Assembly (NCBI GenBank): GCA_029959195.1
Contig: CP114117.1
Location: 2,604,001 to 2,668,000, forward strand
Source of the DNA: Dictyophora rubrovolvata
Taxonomy: Eukaryota > Basidiomycota > Agaricomycetes > Phallales > Phallaceae
Direction: 5' to 3'
Length of the DNA stretch: 64,000 nucleotides
Shown one piece after another: positions 11,028 through 21,222 of the stretch. The position numbers and the translations under genes are program-made. How positions within the stretch are numbered: position 1 is the stretch's first letter; the number at the start of each line of letters is the position of its first letter. The notes under the pieces were generated by a model that did not search any database, was not told the origin of the DNA, and saw nothing but the letters and a program-made list of their open reading frames with translations.

Positions 11028-12374
11028 ATGCTTTTACGTAAGCACCCCAGTCGCTTTTCAAAAACCAACTCCCGAGTCCCGAGTCCCGACATGGGCTACC
11101 CCGTACCTCGAAATTATCAAGCGCGTTTCGAATTCGATTTGCATGCTTTTGAATTGGTTTGGAGAGACAATTATTACTTCTTGCTTCAATGCGGGTATCG
11201 GCTCAGACCCCGATACAAACCCGGGTGGCAAGGTTCTTGGTTGACGAACGGGAAGTCCATAACAAAATGTGAAGATGTACATGGCAAAGATGTATGTATT
11301 TTTTTTTCATAAAAATGATTTTGACCAATTCTCGTAGCATAAGCCTGTTTTGGATGCGGTGCGAACCTCGGACGGTGTCCAAGTCGTGCTCAAGCTCGTT
11401 CATACTGATTTAGAGGAAATTCCAATAGCCCTCTATTTCTCGTCGACAGCCTTACAATCAGATCCTAGAAACCACTGTGTTCCGATCCTAGACGTCATCC
11501 CAATATCTGATAATGATGATTTCGCTTTTCTTGTCATGCCTTTGCTTTTACCCTTCGATTACCCGGCTTTTGAATGGAAAATCAAGTGCATTGAGGCGTT
11601 TCAGCAAATGTTAGAGGTATTAATCTCTGATGGTTTGAATTCATTCGTTTGGGACTCATTATTATCACATGCAGGGTTTAGAGTTCATACACGAACACAA
11701 CATAGCTCATAGGTATGAGCCACGAAAAGAAAATTGTACCATGTTGATCGCTAACTTCTTCGTCGAGCAGAGATGCTTGCTTTCTCAATTTTCTGGTTGA
11801 TCCTACAAAAATCATACCCCAAGGGTTTCATTATTGTCAATCCTTCTGCCGTCCTGACGGACTAACTCATATTGTCAAAAAATCGAGAAAGGCCGTGGGA
11901 CCCATCAGATATTACTGGATTGATTTTGGGCTTTCATATCGATTTCGTAGCTTTGAAGAACGTCATTGGTTGGTTGGAAAACTCGGCCAAGAAAAGAACG
12001 TTCCGGAAGCGTCGTGGACTGTGCCCTATGATCCATTCAAGGTAGATATATTCCAAGTGGGTATGGCTATAAAACGTACTTGCGAAGTAAGTAACTCATT
12101 TTCATTCTAACTAGCAATCCGCCGTTTAGTAGTTCGACAGAGATATGATGGACTCGAATTCATGCAGCCCTTCATCGCTTATCTGACTCAGGAGGATCCG
12201 CAGCTACGACCATCCGCTTCGGAAGCACTAAGGGAACTTGAACGACTCAGAAAAACTATGAGTCGTGGAAAGCTACACGGGGTGGTGATAAATCATATAT
12301 ACGGTACTAAATCTCCAAAAAAAAAGCCGGCTAAGAAGGAAAAGGATATCCGCTTGGTAAGCCGCTCAATATAG
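11028..12374 (+). CDS. Agaricomycete protein kinase-like domain protein
   Basis: Five exons can be followed: 11028-11291, 11338-11616, 11675-11712, 11771-12086 and 12141-12374, all with GT-AG borders. The protein opens with an aromatic-rich segment (WRDNYYFLLQCGYRLRPRYKPGW). It then carries a glycine-less N-lobe with VVLK, a DPRNHCVP block, a VMPLL hinge, the catalytic loop AHRDACFLNFLVD (spliced across introns 3 and 4), the DFG motif in IDFGLSYRF, and a C-lobe ending TQEDPQLRPSASEAL. This order matches a kinase-like family much expanded in Agaricomycetes; known function is lacking. HRD Asp, the following Asn and the DFG Asp are intact, so activity is possible. An alternative start is Met at 11091. 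The C-terminus is uncertain: an optional last intron after 12355 could extend the frame to about 12,483. Confidence 0.75.
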
Positions 12375-14613
12375 ATACTTTCGGGCAGAAGATGTAGGGA
12401 ATCTTTACAGGAAGAAGCGCAAGTTGGAAAATATGCTCAATTGGCTAAATAGTCAAACAGAAACTGCAAAATCTCCGGTGTAGTCTTTACTCCTTTCTCT
12501 CATTCACGTGCGTTGAATATGCTTTCTATATCGCTGTGTTGAAAGTGTTTCCCAATATTGGAGAAATGATTATGTATTTAATCACCGTCATTTCCTGTGT
12601 TTCTAAATTATACTGCGCTTTCTTAATAATACTCTGGACATATGGACTTAACAAAAAGCAATTGTCCGCAAGGCGGTAAGTACCATCAATTCTTGAAATG
12701 AGCATGACCTTAAGTTAACCTAACTTGAAGAATCATGTTAATTACCATGAGAGGCAATCCCCCCTTAAACAACAAAGAGAAAACTTTATGTAAGTTGTCC
12801 AAGCTTCTTCTGTCCAAACCGAATTAATTTTTCCGCTTATCGGTCATAATACTGCCAGGGCTACCATGTCGTCGAGTCAAATTTGTAATAGGGAATAGAC
12901 CTCCCGGTCAGAAACACCTTTTAATTCCCATCCATAATGGGAAAAACCGGATCTTCGTTGTTGTTGACCAAACTTCTTCACGTGTTGCATCGCATTTTCT
13001 TCTAAGTGTCCATCGATGGCGTTGCAAGGGTCGATATGATTAAACGGGCACTCGTGCCTTCTTCTGCTCAATTCATGGGGAAAACGGTTCGCTGGCACCT
13101 CGGCAACTACCGCCTCTATATATGTCATAAAGGCCTTTCTGTTTTGAGTAGTTTTCCGGTTTCTCCTGGACTTATTTCGTTACGTTAAACCCGGGGATGG
13201 ATTGCTCCCGAACCGTCCAGGATAAAGGATCCTACCTTTCAACCTCGCTTAGAAGCTGCATCGATCGCTCAAACTGATTTTTGATTGCTTTATCCAAAAA
13301 AAAAATCCCGCTAAAGTTTTATTTATAGAGATTCGGTACCGCAGGAGGTATGACTGGGTGTCGGGTGGACAATCATTCGGATTATGCATACCCTGGCTGA
13401 TACCCCAAATGGACCCGAAGATGCCGCATAACCTGTCCTCAATGCGAGGTCAGCAAGGCTCCGTTCGTGTCCAGTGCTAGTGATTAGTGACTTAATTTGC
13501 AGGTATGTAGGTCTGTCTAAGCTAATATAGAGCAAGTCTCATTGTCGAATCTTGGACGCTGCCAATGTTGCTTCTAAGCCCCGAGATTGTCCATATCACT
13601 AAATCCAATCAAAATGGGGTTCCAATATGCCTTTCACAAAACGAAATAAATAATGACCTCCTGAGTGGCAGTGCATTTCGGTCGTCCGTGCATGTCCATA
13701 ATTGGAAAATACCTCCTTTCCCCTTTATTTTGAGAGCAAGTTGGCCAATCTGCATAGCATTCTCACACACTTCTAATCGTCTTTGGATGTACCATAATCT
13801 TACACAGAAGTGCCATGGATTATGCGAAACACCGACAAGAATTCAATTAGGCTATAACTTATCTGTGGCGCACCCTACAATGTGACTTTTTTCTCAGAAG
13901 ACTCAATTTGATAAGACCAATTTAAATTCACCTTACCATAGGCTATGCTGAGCGTTGTATTATGTATCTAGAAAGGTGCAATGTCGTTCTAATTTGTTTT
14001 CGAGCGACCATTATAATAAAACCTTTCCCGCAGAAGTGTCTCAGGCTCTCACAGGGGCCCGCACTAAAGAATATAGCCGACGAAACTTGTGAATTGCAGG
14101 GTCAAAGTGCTCTCCTCTCCGGGAGCATTTTTTACCTGAGATTCAGTAGCAGAAATCATCGACTTGATGACTTAGAGCTGAAACATGTAAGGCATATCCT
14201 TGTTATAGACAAGCACAACTTTAACGCGTCTTTAGAAGTACAAGTAGTTCAAATTCAGAACTCCTCACCTCACTGGATATTGGGAACAAGCGCTTACCGG
14301 TAGCCTTCTCGACACCGCATATGTTGGTATGTAAACTGTACGTATTACAGAGTTATGAAAGTCCAGAACTGTCCATTTTTGGTAGTTCGACTGCGCCAAT
14401 TGTGTAAAGGTTATGTGCATCGCGTGCGTTCAGGAAGCTTATTATCGGTTGAGTGTCGATGACAAGAACGAAAGGACCTCCCACACGCGGTCAGAGGCTG
14501 AGATCATAGGCATTGTGTCTCCTCATTGTCCTCCATCCTACTACATTCCCCGCCATATATAGCGACATATTGTAGGGAGATTTCTAGATCAACTTTTTCT
14601 GCAAGTTCTCTCA
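12375..14613. other. Intergenic, no supportable gene
   Basis: Open stretches occur (for example 12877-13128 minus, 13565-13885 plus and 13962-14303 plus), but they could not be joined into a gene and none shows a known motif. A gene relic is possible near 13.9-14.3 kb. Confidence 0.35.
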
Positions 14614-14929
14614 ATGATTGCTCCGACTTCACTCTACCTCCTGACTTTGACCGTGCTCGTAAATGCTGCGGATGGAGATTGTGAACCTCAACATAAACAA
14701 TGTCGTGGGTTTGTGGCTGCTGCTGTCCTTGGTTTTGGTATGTTGATAACTCGTCTCGAAATGTATTGACATGCTTATTAACTATCTTTCCAAAGTGCTG
14801 GGATTTTCGCTGTGTCTTGTAATTCTCGGCTTGATAATTTGGGTTATACGTCGCCGACGACGTCGGGAGCCCGTGTGTTCATATTCCTGGACGAAAGTCA
14901 AATCCTTCTCCAATGTCCTGCAGAAATAA
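14614..14929 (+). CDS. Small single-pass membrane protein, 85 aa
   Basis: Two exons (14614-14737 and 14796-14929) separated by a 58-bp intron give an 85-residue protein; the phase-1 join is clean. The N-terminus MIAPTSLYLLTLTVLVNA reads as a cleavable signal peptide. A short Cys-containing segment (DCEPQHKQC) follows, then a hydrophobic helix (VLGFSLCLVILGLIIWVI) and a run of six arginines, the expected stop-transfer signal, ahead of a short cytoplasmic tail. Type I topology is therefore likely. Similar short signal-helix-arginine proteins are common in Agaricomycetes, usually with longer proline-rich tails. Here other frames downstream of 14,890 are also proline-rich, so the tail may have been shortened or may use a further intron. 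Function is unknown. Confidence 0.6.
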
Positions 14930-15699
14930 ACCGCCTCCTCTGGCGTAACCTTTACAAACAGATCGATGAGCTAAAGGTTTATCGACAATATGGGCTCCAC
15001 TTACTAAGTATACTGGATGAGATATCAACACCGGCCAGGCGCCAAATATGACCTTCTTCCTCTGATATATCTCCAGAAAGACCAAAACCGTAGGCCGAAT
15101 CTAATATACAGGAGGAGCTACCAGAAGGTAAAGCCTGATAGGTCATTTACGCTTAGATATCTTGATCTTTGAGCAAAATTTGGAATTGGAGCCTGCTTTT
15201 AGGCATATTTTTTGCTACTGTATCATCGTAGTACTGGATCTTATCATTGTCGTTGGCCAATAAGTACTTACGACTTCTGGAGGTGTTTGTAACTCTGGCC
15301 GGGACGTGTGCGGGTGTGCATTGCTGTGCTCAAGTCAAGTCACAACTGTCACATGTCACGCAACCTTCTCTCGCTTTGAATGGATCAGCGATTTATTAAC
15401 ACTATAAATTATTTACATATTCTTTTTTTTCGTTGAGCCTTTATTTGGATATTCTTCCCCGTCAGAAATACCGTGACTGAAACACTTTCATTGCACTTTC
15501 GTCAGAACTCATGTCTTTTCATGACTTTATTCAACTCCATTGTACGATTTTGACTCGGATTTTTGCATTATGAATGGCAAGGAATATTTCCAAGAAGTTG
15601 ATTTTCTAGTGCCTTTACGACTTGGCTCTTGCACAAGCTCACCACATCCTCACTTGTTTTGCCAATAAGCCGTGGGAAATATATTTTCCCCATTACACC
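14930..15699. other. Intergenic region upstream of glutamine synthetase-like gene
   Basis: No coding region is supported. The last 200 bp before 15700 form the promoter region of the next gene; no clear TATA or CCAAT element was picked out. Confidence 0.4.
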
Positions 15700-17868
15700 A
15701 TGGTCTCCACAGCTCATGCCCCGACAAATTTGGATGATCTGAAAGCAATATTAGACGCAGATACCAAAGTTAAAGTTGCAGGTTCGTTTAATATCATAAG
15801 CTTTGATATTACCCCATTTTCTAAATTACATAGGAATCGATGGTATGTGAATTGTTTATGAAACGGCATCGACAACTGACAAGCTAATTGATCGATAGTG
15901 GATGGCGTTCTGCGGGGCAAATATATGGCAAGTTTATTTAGTATCTCAGCGATTGGCAAACTCATTGGGAAAACTGCAGTCCAAAGAAAAGTTTATCAGT
16001 GCGGCGACCAATTCAGCCGGATTCGGGTTCTGCAGCGTTATTTTTGGCTGGGACATTCACGACCAGGTTTATTCTCGTGAATTACTGATATCGAACAGAG
16101 AGAATGGCTATCGAGATGTGTTAGCTGTCGTAGATCTTTCAACATATCGCCGTATACCATGGGAGAACAACGTCCCCTTCTTCCTGGTTTCTTTCTTCGA
16201 TTTTGAAACTAAAGAACCATTATCGGTATGCCCTCGGAATGCTATCATCAGAGCTACCAAATTGGCCGAAAAGGAGGGTTGGCGTTGTATGGCTGGGATT
16301 GAGTATGAAGTGCGTTTTTGCATCGCTAGGAAGTTATTCTTTAAACTAACTCCATTTTCTCAGTATTTCCAATTCAAAGGTTATTCGCCTGGCTTTTAAT
16401 CAAATCTATCTAACATTATACAGAAACCCCCCATTCGATCGCTGAAAAAAAGTTCTCAAATCTGGAACCATTGACCCCAGGAAGTATGTTTTAGTTGCCG
16501 CCCTTTCTTCGTTGCGCTTATCCCGCTTTTATAGTGCATGGGTACTCTTTACTGAGGACACAATTAAACCAAGATTATTTCAATGATATCTTTGATCAGA
16601 GCTTGCAATTTGGTGTTGATATTGAAGGTCATCGTACGTCTCATTACCAGTTGAGACTGATTGGATTATCTTGATGTCATTGTAAGATACCGAAACCGGA
16701 CCTGGAGTTTACGAGACTGCCTTAGCTTATACGGATGCTTTAAGGATGGCCGACAATGCGATTTTATTCAAATTCGTAGCCAAGTCTGTAGGCATGCGAC
16801 ACCAGATCATTCCAAGCTTTATGGCAAAGCCATGGGGCAACGTAAGATCTTCAATATGGCTTCTAATTCTAGTTTTAATATTACAATGAAGTTGCCAGGA
16901 TGCAGTGGGTTCGTATACACCATGTTTTAGAAAGCAATGATACTGAGATACTTCCAAGACACATCCACGTGTCATTGCGTACAGCCGACGGAAAGAATCT
17001 TTTCGCCATAAAGGATTCGGAATTGAAGACGGGAAGAGCCAACGCAGCTAACTCCGATACAAAGTTCATTAGCAAACAAGCCGAACAGTTTTTAGCCGGT
17101 GTTCTAGCTGGACTTGTTGATGGTGGGTAACATAGATACAAACAATTTTCGGCGTTTTCTGACTTTACATATAGTTATGCCGATGGTTAGTTCATAAAAA
17201 CTCATGCATGAATCACTATTTCAACTACTTTCTAGTTGGTCCCAACGATAAATGGCTATAAACGGCTCGTAGGCGGGGAGGTAAACGATTTCTTCGTCAG
17301 GGTACAGTACCTAGCTAACGGGTTGGAAGTCTTTCTGGGCACCTAACTCTGTGACTTACGGATATGACTCGCGTGCCGTATCTCTCCGTATAATCTCCCC
17401 ACCTTCATGTCCACCTTCTGCAACACGATTTGAGATTCGCATCACTGGTGCCGACATGTCAGCTAACCACACTAATCTCTACTCTTCGAAACTCAAATGA
17501 CTTTTTTCTCAGAAACGCTTATTTCGCACTTGCGACAATATTCCTTCTAGGGCTACGCGGTATTAAACGACAAATGGTTCTCACCACCCCGCCCGTATCG
17601 CAGCTAGGCGATGACAAAAGCAAAGTTGTTAAACTCAGTACTTCCTTGGAAGAGGCGACTATCAAAATGATGAAACCCGGCAGTGTTGCAAGAGAAATAT
17701 TAGGCGACGCATTCGTAGATCATTTCGGTGGAACGAGAGAACATGAAGTGAGACTATGGAAAGAAGCCGTCACCAATTGGGAAGGTTGGTTTTATCGGTT
17801 CCTGTCCCCATTTGAACGCTGACTTTGATGTTTCTGTTTTAGTCGAACGCTACCTGGAGTTGGCTTAG
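15700..17868 (+). CDS. Type I glutamine synthetase-like enzyme (GS/FluG C-terminal family)
   Basis: Fifteen exons were spliced by eye to a continuous 480-residue protein (1,443 coding bases): 15700-15781, 15834-15842, 15899-15927, 15980-16309, 16364-16379, 16424-16483, 16535-16633, 16687-16841, 16892-16908, 16959-17122, 17175-17185, 17236-17280, 17330-17457, 17513-17784 and 17843-17868. Family marks in order are DVDGVLRGKYM, an EYEYFQFKETP segment at the start of the catalytic barrel, TGPGVYE, the ATP-site motif KPWGN followed by LPGCSGHIHVSL, VPTINGYKRLVGGE, WAPNSVTYG with DSRAVSLRI, FEIRITGAD and a C-terminal EVERYLELA. The family ligates ammonia or an amine to glutamate with ATP; members such as FluG or gamma-glutamylpolyamine synthetases differ in substrate, which cannot be fixed here. 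The third intron starts with GC, and four exons are 9, 16, 17 and 11 bases. It is probably cytosolic; no targeting signal is seen. Confidence 0.9.
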
Positions 17869-18060
17869 CATGGAGGTTTTCTATGTTACGGGTCGCTTAA
17901 TTTATACTTGACAGAACATCATTAATCATGGCTTTGTATATGTAATGTACACATGTCCTTGACGTAGCAAACATAATCAAATTTCGTGAACCAAGCGAAA
18001 AAAAGAATAATAGATCAATAAATTCATTAGTCGTGAAGATATTACTGTCATAAGAAGGTA

Positions 18061-19712
18061 TTAAGTTCGTGTCCGTGGAGAAGTTCTACTTGCATGGAGA
18101 TCAACTATATCAAAGAAGACGCTGCACCCGAAAGTAATACAAAGAAAACATGAACACGCAATTGCGATATTATAGGAAGTACACCTTGAAGAAAGATGTT
18201 AGAATCATTGTTTTTCCAGAGGAAAGAAATACATACCATCCGTCAAACTGTCCAGGCGGACACTTCTTTCCGAACAATACATAAACGAAAACGGCGCACC
18301 AGACGGCTAGACAAACAATGTCTGTAGCAAACAGTTTCTTCAAAAACGATCTCGCTCTCTCCCACTGTTTCTCAAGAGCAAAGCCTTCAAACACTGTCCG
18401 TCGTCTGTTCCGACTCTGCTGTGTTCGCGATGTCGAAGCATGCGAACTGGTTAGATCGTCTTCCCCATCCAGTCCGTCGCGACCGTCTCCTTGCCGAAGC
18501 ATCCTAGGATCGATAATCAGATTTATATGAACATCTCCTTGCTGACTTCCTTGGCCTTTCTTGGGCTTCTTCTTCTTCTGCTGCTGGCCAGCATAGCCCT
18601 GAACGGGTAATACGAACATACCATTATTAGCTGGATCAAGCGGGTCGACCTTGTTTCGTTTCCCGCAACACGGACGCAAGACGAATAAATAAACGGAGAG
18701 ACAAAAGCTTAGGACGAAGGCGGCATAAAGGACAAAGGCAGGAGGAGTGGAAGCTGGTGGCGCCGGTCCTGACTTGGGTTTGATGAACTGTGTCGTTCAT
18801 GGATGTATGGGTCAATATTCGGCAGCCATGCATGCACAACGCGGTATTGAGACATACCAAAGCACCGTATATCGCACTAGCACCGCCTAACAACGCTAAC
18901 AATGCTTGACTCCATCTCGTTAAGGCGCGTTTCTTAGGACCTGAGGTGATCAAATTGCCGTTCGCGTCCACGCTGCCTACAATAGACCCGGTTTTCCGAA
19001 CGGCCTCTTCCGCATCTTTTCCGAAATCCTGTTCGAGCATTCGAATACGTTCTCGTTTGGTAATAGGATCTATAGCAGAACTGCCGCCATTACCAAAATT
19101 CGTGTCCCATGGGAGACCTGAATGGTTTGACTGTTTAGAACTGCTTCCGGCATGACGTCCGCTTTGAAGATTATTCAAAGAAGGCTTTTCATACCATGCC
19201 CGCGAGTACGCTGGAAAATGCGATATGTCCATGTCCAAATCGGTATCCGGGGTTCGAGACGTAGGCAGGGAATCTTGAGAGGTTGCAAAGCGTGCTGCAG
19301 TTGAAAGAGGAAGAGGTGCGAGGAATGTAGGTAGGCTCTTGGGACTGATAGGATATTGCGTTGGGGACGGGAATTCATGACTATAGGCTACAGATGGACT
19401 CCGAGGAGGATACAATGATGGATATTCATCAACTGAGAAAGGTCGACTAATAACTGGCATTGGTGGGTATTCTTCCAACTCTTCAGCTCGGGGTGGGGAA
19501 GTAGGTGCTCTAAGTCGGCCCGAACTGTGAGTAACATAAGAGTCAGTAACTCGAGGAGAGTAAATCGTATTCTCTCTTTGACTGCTTTGAAACTTGGTTG
19601 CATAGTCCGCGAGGTCAAAGTCGTCAATGCCTGTCTCCCCTGACGGTTCTCGCCGTCGCAGGCCCTCACTCAGTAAAGATCGTGGTATTGCGTCCATGTC
19701 ATCATAATCCAT
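18061..19712 (-). CDS. Conserved four-TM basidiomycete membrane protein, unknown function
   Basis: Three exons on the minus strand (about 19712-18858, 18787-18230 and a last one ending at 18061) with introns at 18788-18857 and near 18178-18229. The protein is about 500 residues. The first ~240 are hydrophilic, rich in Ser, Pro and Tyr and probably disordered. Then comes a helix (ALLALLGGASAIYGAL), a second (PAFVLYAAFVLSFCLSVYLF), a lysine/glutamine-rich loop (QQQKKKKPKKGQG) with a conserved NLIIDPRML block, a third helix (TDIVCLAVWCAVFVYVLFG) and a fourth (IACSCFLCITFGCSVFF), ending DLHASRTSPRTRT. The layout resembles uncharacterised membrane proteins seen across Agaricomycetes. An alternative start lies 8 codons upstream at 19736. 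No enzymatic motif is visible. Confidence 0.7.
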
Positions 19713-19914
19713 GTTCTTTGAATAAGTCAAGTGCAAAGAAATATTATCATGAGCTTGAGGAGACCATGGCGCTCTGTCTATCGATGTTGACCAATTGGAG
19801 ATTAGTTGTGCAGAAGGGAGGTGATCCGGCGTCTTCTCAGGCTCGGCTCCGACAAGGGGGACGAATAGTTTTATAGCAAGTTACAAGATATTTTATGAAG
19901 AGAGCTTCTTTACT

Positions 19915-21093
19915 TTACAGTTTGTCTAGAACATCGCGCAGTAGCTTTTCCTTACTTTTCATAGTGTCTTCTTTTAACATGGGACCATACTTCTTATCAA
20001 AGTTAGCTATAGTTTCGGCCGTTTCCTTCTCACATCGTTCCAGTATTTCAGTTTGTTTGTTCGCTGAGAAATGTTGATATGAGTGCCAATGTAGAACAGG
20101 ACATAAGCCGTACTAATTTGCAGAACTTTAGCTTCGAAATTGGTCCAGAGCTGTTCGCGAGTAGCATAACATTGTTTCAGTTGTCCAAAAATTCGTTTCA
20201 TTTCGGCCTGCTAACACTGTAAAGGAAACCAAAGCTAATATCAATAGATTTCAGTTACGGACTTGTCTTTCAGCCAAGTCATCCTCTAGCTCGGCTTGGA
20301 GCCGTTGAGCATCTGTGTGTTGTTTCTCGCAAGAAGAGTTGAATATAACAATTCCTTTTCTATATGAAGGGAAATAATGAAGAGATACCGCAGAGGATTA
20401 GAAAGACGAGGTTACCCCCTGTCGACATCTGGACCACGATCGACTGATACATGTGTTTGACGTATATCATTGAGGGTTTTCAGTATAGAGCTACAGAGGT
20501 CCCGCTTGAGTTGTATAGCATTGGCTTGAAAGGTAACTGGGAGAGCAAAGTTTCCAGATTGAGTGCCGCCGGGACATATGCGATTTACCTTGTAATTCCT
20601 CTAGTAGGGCAACGGTGCGTTCCTCTTCTGTAGCTGAATCGCTGGCACATAAGATTATCATTATGGCTCCCAAAGGAATCTGAAATGTCAGCACTCTAAC
20701 ATTCACTTACGAATCGTCATATTGAGCAAGCAAGTTAGAACTACTTAACCAATCTTCTTCTCCGTCGTCACTCGCGGTATCGCTGGATTTGCCGGGGGAA
20801 GACGAGTGAAACTCGTTCGAAATTTCCTGGAAAACAGCAGAACTCAATTCATTCTTTTCTTCCCAGGATGATTTAGAAGTATCCGCGACATTTCCGTGGC
20901 TCTTTTTCTGACCTATGTAGGGAAACGATACGCAAATGGTTGAGTTCGCTTTAAGCCCGGAAGAAATTCAAAGCTCGTGGAACAGACCAGTCAGGACCTT
21001 TCTAAAGACGTCTTCACTTAAGCTAGATCGAGTGTTTCCGGCAGATTTACTGGTGTTTGATTCAAAAGGCGCGAAATGCACTAGACGGCCCAT
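19915..21093 (-). CDS. Uncharacterised coiled-coil protein, about 290 aa
   Basis: An eight-exon minus-strand model can be spliced with matching phases. It starts MGRLVHFAPFESN at 21093 and ends KEKLLRDVLDKL at 19915. The first ~110 residues are Ser/Asp/Glu-rich (SDTASDDGEEDWLSSSN). After that the protein is charged and helical (LLEELQVTFQANAIQLKRDL, RLQAELEDDLAERQAEMKRI, KQTEILERCEKETAETIANF), with heptad-like spacing typical of coiled coils. No family is recognised; chromosome-segregation, spindle or trafficking adaptors have such a layout, but that is only a guess. A second start is possible: Met at 21148 followed by a 52-bp intron reads into the same frame. It is divergent from UTP21 and shares its promoter interval. 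Confidence 0.6.
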
Positions 21094-21222
21094 CGAAGTA
21101 GCAGCAAAAGATGTAATTTTTAGGCGCCCGTTTACCTTTGTACTTCATGCTACTTTAAGACCCTAAATCTATTCCAGTAAGTCTATTATAAAGTCGTTCT
21201 GCATTACAAAACTAATCGAGAT
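21094..21222. promoter_or_regulatory. Short bidirectional promoter interval
   Basis: Only about 75-130 bp separate the start of the minus-strand coiled-coil gene from the start of UTP21 on the plus strand. Both must be driven from this interval or from within each other's 5' ends. No TATA box is obvious. Co-expression is an inference. Confidence 0.5.
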
